Shown here piece by piece: positions 57,946 through 64,000 of a DNA stretch of 64,000 nucleotides. How positions within the stretch are numbered: position 1 is the stretch's first letter; every line of letters starts with the position of its first letter. The DNA comes from Kribbella antiqua (GTDB taxonomy: Bacteria > Actinomycetota > Actinomycetes > Propionibacteriales > Kribbellaceae), in contig NZ_SLWR01000007.1 of the NCBI RefSeq assembly GCF_004345665.1, positions 62,001 to 126,000 on the forward strand. Direction: 5' to 3'. The notes below the pieces were generated by a model. It ran no database searches. It was not told the origin of the DNA and saw only the letters and a list, made by a program, of their open reading frames with translations. The translations under genes and the position numbers were made by a program.

Positions 57946-59598
57946 ATGTCGAAGCAGCAGGTGCCGGAGTGGGCCGATCCTGAGGTACGGGAAGAGGCGC
58001 TGGACCCGCAGGGCGTGTCCCGGCGGAATCTGATCCGCGGCGCCGGGTTGCTGGGAGCCGGCTTCGCCGCCGCGGCCGTGGGTTCGTCCGAAGCCGCCGC
58101 AGCACCGAGTACGTCGTACGTCAGTGATCCTGAGCTCGTCTATCTGGTCGGGGATCACCATGTGCACAGCCGGTACAGCCACGACGCGAAGTACGACTTC
58201 AGTCAGCTGGCGCAGCGTGGGGCGCAGTTCGGGCTGGACTGGATGGCGTTCACCGAGCACAGCAACTTCGGGCATGCCGACAAGGGCGCCGCGGCCGAGA
58301 ACGCCGAGGTGCTGAAGGCACGGGACGAGAACCCCCGGATGCTGATCTTCCAAGGCGTGGAGTGGTACATCCCGGCCGCCGAGCACGGCACTGTCCTGGT
58401 CGCTCCCGGCCCCAACAACGTGGCGTTGCTGCAGCAGTTCGAACGCGAGTACGACGGCAAGCTGACCGGGCGAGCGGACAGCACTCCGGCGAACGAGCAG
58501 CACGCCATCAAGGCGCTGCAATGGCTCGCGGCGCAGAAGCAGAGCGGGTACGTCGACGACGTATTGGTACTCGCCAACCACCCGCTGCGGCTGGGCATCG
58601 ACGCGCCCTACGAGCTGCGCGGCTGGCGCGATACCGGTGTCTGCATCGGCATGGAGGGTGCACCCGGCTCGCAGGGTGACGCCGACCCGGCGTGGGTTGC
58701 GTACCGCGGGTCCACCAATGCGCAGCGCGGCGAGTACGTCAACGCGCCGAGCGCCAACAGCTTCCCGGGCTACCCAGCTGACGCCTACCGCACGTACGGC
58801 GGCTTCGACTGGGCTACTGCGACGGTCGGCGGGCTGTGGGACTCCCTGCTGGCCGAGGGCACGCTGTTCTCGATCACCTCGAACAGCGACAACCACCGGA
58901 CCATCTGGGACACCTGGAAGGACGGGGAGTTCCCAGCCGGGCAGAACTTCGACAGTCTCGGCTGGAAGCCGTCACCGACGGACTCCGGCGTTCCGCAGCC
59001 TGGCAGCGACTTCTGGCCTGGCCAGTTCAGCCGGACCCACGTCGGCGTCACGCGGTACGGGTACCTCGAAGTGATGGCCGGGCTGCGTGCCGGTCGCGTC
59101 TGGGTCGACCACGGCCAGCTTGTGGACGGCATCGACGTACGGCTGGCTGCGGTCGGCTCTTCGCAGCGTGGCGTGACGCTGGGCGGACGTCTGCGGGTAC
59201 GGCGTACCGATCGGCTGGAGCTGCGCGTGACGGTGACCAGCGCGACCCGGCCCAACTATCACGGTCTGCTCCCGAAGCTTGCGCATGTGGACGTCATCCG
59301 TGGAGTCGTGACCGGGCCGACCGAGACGAAGGACAGCTGGAAGGCGCCGGACACGCGGGTGATCGAGCAGGTCGATGTACGACGGTGCACCGGGACCTAC
59401 GAGCTCCGCATCCCGCTGGGGAAGGCCGAGCGGTCGCACTACGTCCGGGTGCGGGGTAGCGACGGGCGGCGCAACGGGCCCGGGTACCTGGGCAGTCACA
59501 TCGACCCGGCCGGACCGATCCAGCACCCGCCGAACGACGGTGACCCATGGCTCGACACCTGGCTCTACACGAACCCGATCTTCGTGGATGTGAGCTAG
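57946..59598 (+). CDS. Tat-exported PHP-domain phosphoesterase-like protein
   Basis: A 550-aa protein, ATG 57946. A Tat signal (SRRNLIRGAGLLGAGFAAAAVG, residues about 25-46) precedes a PHP metal-binding domain: VGDHHVHSRYSHDAKYDFSQLAQRGAQFGLDWMAFTEHSNFGH (HxH and later EH ligands) and FSITSNSDNHR (C-terminal DNH ligand motif). The C-terminal 150 residues are beta-rich. It is likely a secreted metal-dependent phosphoesterase; substrate unknown. A TTGACT (57909-57914) and a 10-bp palindrome GCAAATTTGC (57931-57940) lie just upstream and may form its promoter, with little or no leader. Confidence 0.88.
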   Translation: MSKQQVPEWADPEVREEALDPQGVSRRNLIRGAGLLGAGFAAAAVGSSEAAAAPSTSYVSDPELVYLVGDHHVHSRYSHDAKYDFSQLAQRGAQFGLDWMAFTEHSNFGHADKGAAAENAEVLKARDENPRMLIFQGVEWYIPAAEHGTVLVAPGPNNVALLQQFEREYDGKLTGRADSTPANEQHAIKALQWLAAQKQSGYVDDVLVLANHPLRLGIDAPYELRGWRDTGVCIGMEGAPGSQGDADPAWVAYRGSTNAQRGEYVNAPSANSFPGYPADAYRTYGGFDWATATVGGLWDSLLAEGTLFSITSNSDNHRTIWDTWKDGEFPAGQNFDSLGWKPSPTDSGVPQPGSDFWPGQFSRTHVGVTRYGYLEVMAGLRAGRVWVDHGQLVDGIDVRLAAVGSSQRGVTLGGRLRVRRTDRLELRVTVTSATRPNYHGLLPKLAHVDVIRGVVTGPTETKDSWKAPDTRVIEQVDVRRCTGTYELRIPLGKAERSHYVRVRGSDGRRNGPGYLGSHIDPAGPIQHPPNDGDPWLDTWLYTNPIFVDVS

Positions 59599-59613
59599 GA
59601 GCACACTGGGGGT

Positions 59614-60498
59614 ATGGCCGCCACCATCGCAGGACCGCTGGACCCGTTGAGGGACGGGCTGGCGCGGATGATCATGACCAAGGTGGCGGGCCCGGACCCG
59701 TCCGCTGAACGCAGCCGAGTCCACAACACCCCCGGACCCCGGTGGTTCGCTCCGGATCGCCCGATCCGCCGGGTGCACGGCGACGCCTCGATGTTCGCCG
59801 GCGGACTGCGGGCGCTGCTGTTGCAGTCGCTGCATCCGCTCGCGATGGCAGCCGTGTCCGCACACTCCGGCTACCGCGGCGACCCGTGGGGCCGACTGCG
59901 ACGTACCAGCTACTTCCTGGCCATCACGACGTACGGCGCGATCTCCGACGCGGAGGAAGGGATCGCACGGGTCAAGGCGGTGCATGAGCGGGTGCGCGGG
60001 ACCAGTCCGGACGGTGTGAAGTACCGGGCGTCGGACCCGCACCTGCTCAAGTGGGTGCACATCGCCGAGGTGGACAGCTTCCTCGCCGCACACCAGCGGT
60101 ACGGCGTGAAGCCACTCAACGCCGAGGAGCAGGACCTGTATGTCGAGGACGCCGCACTCGTCGCCCGCAAGCTCGGAGTGGTCGACCCGCCGACCACAGT
60201 CGCTGAACTGCGGCAGGCACTGGACGAGTACCGCCCGGAGCTGCGTGGGACGACGGAGGCTCGGCAGGCCGCGCGGTTCATGCTCGTGCACCCGCCGGTC
60301 CCGTGGGCCGCACGCCCGGCGTACGGGGTGCTGACGGCCGCGGCGGTCGGGCTGTTGCCGTGGTGGACCCGGTGGCCGCTGCGGCTGCCGTACCTGCCGC
60401 TGGCCGAGGCAACCGTCGTACGGGCGGCCGGTGAAGGGCTGACCTGGACGATCCGGTGGGCACTGACCTCGCCGATCCTGGGCGATATCGAGGATTAG
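59614..60498 (+). CDS. Oxygenase MpaB-family protein (DUF2236)
   Basis: A 294-aa protein of the ER-bound oxygenase MpaB/latex-clearing-like family (DUF2236). Motifs: GGLRALLLQSLHPLAMAAVSAHSGYRGDPWGRLRRTSYFLAITTYG with the histidine-rich haem-ligand region, VKAVHERVRGTSPDG, and LLKWVHIAEVDSFLAAHQRYG. Characterised members use haem to cleave polyisoprene or prenyl chains; most actinobacterial ones are uncharacterised. It begins 15 bp after the PHP gene and may be co-transcribed. The ROK gene follows 27 bp after its stop. Confidence 0.9.
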   Translation: MAATIAGPLDPLRDGLARMIMTKVAGPDPSAERSRVHNTPGPRWFAPDRPIRRVHGDASMFAGGLRALLLQSLHPLAMAAVSAHSGYRGDPWGRLRRTSYFLAITTYGAISDAEEGIARVKAVHERVRGTSPDGVKYRASDPHLLKWVHIAEVDSFLAAHQRYGVKPLNAEEQDLYVEDAALVARKLGVVDPPTTVAELRQALDEYRPELRGTTEARQAARFMLVHPPVPWAARPAYGVLTAAAVGLLPWWTRWPLRLPYLPLAEATVVRAAGEGLTWTIRWALTSPILGDIED

Positions 60499-60525
60499 CG
60501 ACCGACGCGCCGGTAGGTTGTTCTC

Positions 60526-61716
60526 GTGCCGCAGCGTCCGCATCGACCACTCCCACTGGCCACGCCGGCCGGGGTCGAGGTGCTGACCAGGATCCTGACC
60601 CAGGGGCCGATCCCGCGGGTCGAGATCGCGCGCCGGACCGGGCTGTCGCAGGCGGCCGTCACGAAGGCGGTCGCACCGCTGATCGAGGCCGGATTCGTCA
60701 CCGACCAGCCGTCCACTCCGATCGAGGCGGAGAACCAGCTCGGCATCGGCCGGCCGGTGAGCCCGCTGACGGTGGTCGCGAACAGCGTGTCGGTGATCGG
60801 GCTCAAGGTGACGCCGACGGCCCTGATCGGCGTGACCACGGACTTCACCGCCGGGATCCAGACCGTCCGGCACCAGCGGCTGGACGACACCTCGCCGGAC
60901 AGCGTGATCGAGCGGCTGTCGGACCTGGCGAAAGAACTGATCAGCTCGCTCAAGACCGCCGGTCCGCTGATCGGAGTCGGCGTCGCGGTCTCGGGTGACG
61001 TCGACGGCCGACACGGTGTGGTGCGCGACTCGCCGTTCATGGGCTGGCGCGACGTGCCGGTCGCCGAGTTGCTGGGCAAGCGGCTCAAGGTCCCGGTCGT
61101 GGTGACGAACGACGTACGCGCGCTGACGGTGGCCGAGCACTGGTTCGGCGTCGGGGTGGACGCGGACTCGTTCGCGGTGGTGACGATCGGCTCAGGGATC
61201 GGGTGCGGCCTCTACATCAACGGCGAGGTGGTGTCCGGGGCGTACGGCGTCTCCGGCGAGCTGGGGCATCTGCCGCTGGCGCCCGGGAAGCTGGTTTGCA
61301 CCTGTGGACGGCGGGGCTGCGTCGAGACTGTGGCTTCGTCGGACGCGATCCTGGCCCGGACCCGCGAGACGACCGGGCGTGCCGATCTGGACCTGGCTGG
61401 GGCGATCGAGTTGGCGCACGCGGGGGACAAGCACGCGCGGGAGGCGTTCAACCGGGCCGGCGAGGTGATCGGGTCGGCGCTGGCCGCCATGGTGAACTTG
61501 GTCGGGCCCGAGCTGGTCGTGATCGCAGGCGAGGGCGTGGCGGAGTACGACCTCTACGAGGAGCGGATGCGGCAGGCCTTTGCGGACCACGCTTTTGGCG
61601 CCGCTGGAGCCTGTCGCCTGATGCTGCGCTCACACACGTTCGACAACTGGGCCCGCGGTGCCGCGGCTACCGTCATCCGCTCGTACGTCCGCGGCGAACC
61701 CCCGCTCCAACGCTGA
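60526..61716 (+). CDS. ROK-family transcriptional regulator
   Basis: A 396-aa ROK protein of the NagC/XylR type. GTG 60526. The N-terminal winged helix is LTRILTQGPIPRVEIARRTGLSQAAVTKAVAPLIEAGFV; the ASKHA domain shows GVGVAVSGDVDGRHGVVRDSP and VVVTNDVRALTVAEHWFG. The zinc motif GELGHLPLAPGKLVCTCGRRGCVETVAS is complete (CxCGxxGC). These proteins repress sugar operons and are released by sugar. No sugar-transport genes are adjacent, so the target is unknown. A hairpin spans its stop codon. Confidence 0.92.
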   Translation: MPQRPHRPLPLATPAGVEVLTRILTQGPIPRVEIARRTGLSQAAVTKAVAPLIEAGFVTDQPSTPIEAENQLGIGRPVSPLTVVANSVSVIGLKVTPTALIGVTTDFTAGIQTVRHQRLDDTSPDSVIERLSDLAKELISSLKTAGPLIGVGVAVSGDVDGRHGVVRDSPFMGWRDVPVAELLGKRLKVPVVVTNDVRALTVAEHWFGVGVDADSFAVVTIGSGIGCGLYINGEVVSGAYGVSGELGHLPLAPGKLVCTCGRRGCVETVASSDAILARTRETTGRADLDLAGAIELAHAGDKHAREAFNRAGEVIGSALAAMVNLVGPELVVIAGEGVAEYDLYEERMRQAFADHAFGAAGACRLMLRSHTFDNWARGAAATVIRSYVRGEPPLQR

Positions 61717-61725
61717 AGCGGGGGT
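61698..61725. terminator. Hairpin across the ROK stop codon
   Basis: ACCCCCGCT (61698-61706) pairs with AGCGGGGGT (61717-61725); the stop codon (61714-61716) is in the loop. It lies between convergent ROK and ParA genes. Confidence 0.6.
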
Positions 61726-61742
61726 CCTGTACCGGCGCTGTG

Positions 61743-62339
61743 TCAGGTCCGGGCGGCGGCGAGGATCTTGCGCCAGACCTTCTTGTAGGACTCCAGTCCG
61801 TCGGCGGCCAGGGGACCGGACGGGCCGGCGGTGATGGAGACGCGCTCGGGGATGGTGCCCCAGACCGGGATGTTCTCCTCGGCGTACTGCTGCATCGCTT
61901 CCTGGTAGCTGCGGGTGTAGGTCCGCGCCGAGCAGATCACCAGGCCGACCGGGATGTGGTCGGGCACCAGGTCGAGCACCGCTTTGACCCGGGGTGTCTC
62001 CACGCCGCCGATGCGGGTCGGCAGGACCACGATCCGGGCCCGCTCGAGCGCCTTGTTCAGCAACCGCTCGTGCGACGGCGGCATGTCGACGATGCCGATG
62101 CCCTCCGGCGGCACCTTGTCCAGCGCCTTGTTCAGCAGGCGCTCGGTCGGCGCCTCCTCGATCTCGATCCTGGCCAGGTGGTCGTCCTCGGAGTCGGCGA
62201 CCCAGTCGGCAGCGCTGCCTTGTGGATCGGCGTCGACCAGAGTGGCTGTGCGACGGTTGGAAGATGCCAGCGCGGCCAAGTACACCGACGTGGTTGTCTT
62301 ACCGACCCCGCCCTTCAGTGCAGCTGTCACGATGATCAT
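61743..62339 (-). CDS. ParA-family ATPase
   Basis: A 198-aa ParA/MinD-superfamily ATPase with deviant Walker A KGGVGKTT (about residues 9-16), switch I ATLVDADPQGSAADWV and switch II IVDMPPSHERLLNKA. There is no N-terminal HTH and no ParB gene beside it, so it resembles the short orphan ParA-like proteins that position cargo other than chromosomes. The repeated ERLLNKAL word (two copies near residues 66 and 91) is unusual. Cargo unknown. Confidence 0.88.
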   Translation of the reverse strand: MIIVTAALKGGVGKTTTSVYLAALASSNRRTATLVDADPQGSAADWVADSEDDHLARIEIEEAPTERLLNKALDKVPPEGIGIVDMPPSHERLLNKALERARIVVLPTRIGGVETPRVKAVLDLVPDHIPVGLVICSARTYTRSYQEAMQQYAEENIPVWGTIPERVSITAGPSGPLAADGLESYKKVWRKILAAART

Positions 62340-62460
62340 GGGACCGAACTTACCCGGTTTTGTCCGATTTCCGGCGTGTCATCGGCGTTGCCTGCCCACT
62401 TCGTGATAGTTGCCCCCGGCGCCGAACAAGCTCAACCACGCTTGAGAACGCCTAGCAGCC

Positions 62461-63339
62461 TCAGTCAGCCTGTTTGCGGATCACCTCGATGAGGGCGCTG
62501 AGGCCTTCGGGGCCGTGGCCGGCGGCGTCGGCGCGGGCGAAGAGGGTGGCCAGGGCACGTGGCATGCCGGTGTCCAGGCCGACTTGCTCGAAGGCAGCGG
62601 CGGCGTGTTCGCTGCCGACGGCCTGCATGTGCAGATTGTTCTCAGCGCCCGGGTATTCACCCTTCTCCAGCTCGGCAGTGAGGATCTTGAGGAACCCCAT
62701 CGGCCCGTCGTCGGTGAGGTCCGCGAGCAGACCGGCGGCGTACGGCCTGAGCTGCTCGGGGCTGACACCGGCCGTACCGACCAGAGCGGTCGAGTAGAAG
62801 TAGCTGACCAGCGTCGTCCAGAACATGTTCAGCATGGCTTGGTAGTAGAGCATCGCCAGGCCTGGATCCGCGCCCATGTAGTCGACCCGGCCCAGCACCG
62901 ACAGGGTCTCGCGGTGCTGGTCCACAACGCCTTCGGGACCGCTGTAGAAGGCATAGGCACCCGGCTGGCCGATCCCTGGTGGCGGGACCATGATGCCGCC
63001 GGTCACGAGGGTCGCACCGCGCTCGGCCGCCCACTCGCTCGCCGTACGCAGCCGATCCGGGCTGTCGGAGCTGAGGTTGACCAGCACCCGGCCGGTGAGG
63101 TCCGCCTCGGCCAGCGACTCGTTCATTGCCGCGTAGTCGACCTGGCTGATCACCACGAGGTTGCTGGCGGCCACCGCTTCGGCCGCGGCCGGCGCCACCA
63201 CTGCGCCACTCAGGCTCGCCGCCCTGCCCGGAGTCCGGTTCCAGACGGTGGTCTGGTGGCCGGCAGCAAGGAAGACCTTGGCCATGGTGGATCCCATCGC
63301 GCCGAGGCCGATCACTGTCACTGCTTCTCGAGAACTCAT
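62461..63339 (-). CDS. Imine reductase-like NAD(P)-dependent oxidoreductase (6-phosphogluconate dehydrogenase-like fold)
   Basis: A 292-aa oxidoreductase. The Rossmann motif is VIGLGAMGSTMA (residues 9-20) with NRTPGRA after strand 2, a phosphate-binding pattern suggesting NADPH. NLSSDSPDRLRTASEWAAERGATLVTGGIMVPPPGIGQPGA and the C-terminal dimer helices (TGMPRALATLFARADAAGHGPEGLSALIEVIRK) are typical of the imine reductase branch of beta-hydroxyacid dehydrogenases. The native substrate is unknown. The gene is divergent from a SARP regulator with a 41-bp gap, so the two may be co-regulated. Confidence 0.88.
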   Translation of the reverse strand: MSSREAVTVIGLGAMGSTMAKVFLAAGHQTTVWNRTPGRAASLSGAVVAPAAAEAVAASNLVVISQVDYAAMNESLAEADLTGRVLVNLSSDSPDRLRTASEWAAERGATLVTGGIMVPPPGIGQPGAYAFYSGPEGVVDQHRETLSVLGRVDYMGADPGLAMLYYQAMLNMFWTTLVSYFYSTALVGTAGVSPEQLRPYAAGLLADLTDDGPMGFLKILTAELEKGEYPGAENNLHMQAVGSEHAAAAFEQVGLDTGMPRALATLFARADAAGHGPEGLSALIEVIRKQAD

Positions 63340-63361
63340 GCGCCGATCGTGCGAGAGCCCG

Positions 63362-63379
63362 CTACGGGTTTACTACGGG
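63362..63379 (+). promoter_or_regulatory. SARP-type heptamer direct repeat
   Basis: CTACGGG at 63362-63368 and 63373-63379, an 11-bp period with a 4-bp spacer, the geometry of known SARP binding boxes. It lies directly before the ATG of the SARP gene and in the gap to the imine reductase-like gene. Confidence 0.45.
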
Positions 63380-63380
63380 T

Positions 63381-64000
63381 ATGTACTTCGGGGTGCTCGG
63401 TCCGCTGCTGGTGCGGACCGACGGCGGCGAACCGGTCGCCATCCCCGACACCAAGGTCCGGACGCTGTTGCTCGACTTGCTGGTTCACCGCGGTACGCCG
63501 GTCTCCGCGGATCGCTTGATCGACGACCTCTGGGGCTTGCGGCCGCCGCGCAACGCGACTGGCACCCTCCAGGCCCGCATCTCCCAGTTGCGTACGGCGC
63601 TCGACCGGGCCGAGCCAGGCAGTCGCGCACTCGTCACCCACGGACCGGCCGGCTACACCCTGACCGCTGAAGTTGTCGACAGCAACATCTTCGAACAGCT
63701 AATGGCGAGCGGCCGGCTCCGCGAGGCGCTCGACCTCTGGCGCGGACCGGCGTACGCCGACGTCGCCGACCACGAGTTCGCCCGCGCTGCTCGTGACCGT
63801 CTGGAGGAGCTCCGCCTAGTCCTGCTGGAACAGATCGCCGACCTCCCCGGTCTGACCGAGCTGGTACGTCTTCACCCGTTGCGGGAACGACTTCGCGCTC
63901 TCCACATGCGCGCTCTGTACCGGGCCGGCCGTCAGGACGAGGCTTTGCGCTCGTACGACGAACTCCGCATGGCTCTGGCAGACGAGCTCGGCGCTGATCC
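63381..64000 (+). CDS. AfsR/SARP-family regulator (C-terminus off the window)
   Basis: The first 206 codons of a SARP regulator. ATG 63381 gives MYFGVLGPLLVRTDGG, then an OmpR-type winged helix (PDTKVRTLLLDLLVHRGTPVSADRLIDDLWGLRPPRNATGTLQARISQLRTAL) and the start of the bacterial transcriptional activation (BTAD) helical domain (LHPLRERLRALHMRALYRAGRQDEALRSYDELRMALADELGADP). Whether an NB-ARC and TPR part follows (AfsR type) cannot be seen. SARPs usually activate secondary-metabolite or nearby metabolic genes; the divergent imine reductase-like gene is the only visible candidate. Confidence 0.92.
   Translation, partial: MYFGVLGPLLVRTDGGEPVAIPDTKVRTLLLDLLVHRGTPVSADRLIDDLWGLRPPRNATGTLQARISQLRTALDRAEPGSRALVTHGPAGYTLTAEVVDSNIFEQLMASGRLREALDLWRGPAYADVADHEFARAARDRLEELRLVLLEQIADLPGLTELVRLHPLRERLRALHMRALYRAGRQDEALRSYDELRMALADELGAD

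Noticed and set aside
61743..62339. ParA protein as part of a plasmid or chromosome partition locus.
   Set aside because: There is no ParB gene and no parS-like 16-bp palindrome beside it.

Overview
The window is 64 kb of high-GC actinobacterial chromosome. Pointers to Actinomycetota are the GC-rich third codon positions, frequent GTG starts, an F420/deazaflavin-type reductase (DUF385), a TIGR03084-type mycothiol-linked protein, an AfsR/SARP regulator, an EcsC protein and many TetR/MarR/PadR/GntR regulators. Very frequent GCCGTAC/CGTACG words and the gene repertoire suggest Kribbella or a close relative; the genus is inference. No rRNA, tRNA, CRISPR array, prophage or intact transposase was seen. 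About 63 genes are annotated, including two broken ones; the first (phosphodiester glycosidase) and last (SARP regulator) run off the ends.

Layout. 1-5.7 kb: secreted phosphodiester glycosidase; a NarL-type response regulator divergent from a membrane/histidine-kinase operon in which one kinase is catalytically degenerate and the other is frameshifted. 5.7-12.6 kb: rhodanese, a detached fucosidase-like C-terminal domain behind a 34-bp tandem repeat, Fpg-type DNA glycosylase, methyltransferase, GlxA-type regulator, GNAT, a 159-bp palindromic element and an acyltransferase. 12.5-15.1 kb: PadR regulator plus DrrAB-type ABC exporter under a promoter/operator lying inside the acyltransferase reading frame. 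15.2-22.8 kb: adenosine deaminase, DUF385 reductase/TetR pair with dyad operators, Aat, EcsC, MmyB-like regulator, YCII protein, HMG-CoA lyase, GNAT and a decayed metallophosphoesterase. 22.8-33 kb: two conjugation/secretion-like membrane proteins, MarR, sulfite-oxidase-type molybdoenzyme, a TetR / degenerate ATPase / YhgE-Pip operon, ceramidase-like hydrolase and GlcNAc-kinase-like protein. 33-34.5 kb: nucleotidyltransferase and GntR-UTRA regulator.

34.8-45.5 kb is one long, translationally coupled acyl-CoA catabolic operon: TIGR03084 protein, AtuA-like protein, acyl-CoA dehydrogenase, carboxylase beta, biotin carboxylase alpha, second acyl-CoA dehydrogenase, acyl-CoA ligase and a TetR regulator. 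It resembles branched-chain or isoprenoid acyl-CoA degradation (liu/atu type), and the separate HMG-CoA lyase gene at 20.6 kb fits the end of such a route. The alpha subunit carries an in-frame 201-bp palindromic insertion that is translated.

45.5-64 kb: AraC regulator, two MFS exporters, a membrane NACHT ATPase, LuxR regulator, TolB-like propeller, NUDIX-GNAT fusion, two head-to-head MarR-type genes with overlapping 5' ends, a 400-bp array of consecutive hairpins with GAGG loops, a small protein and an HTH/helical-repeat regulator preceded by five 11-bp repeats, GNAT, Tat-exported PHP-domain protein, DUF2236 oxygenase, ROK regulator, ParA ATPase, imine-reductase-like protein and the start of a SARP regulator. 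The least explained structures are the GAGG-loop hairpin array (55.26-55.62 kb), the translated insertion (41.03-41.24 kb), the symmetric four-box dyad (34.62-34.69 kb) and the head-to-head MarR pair (54.83 kb).
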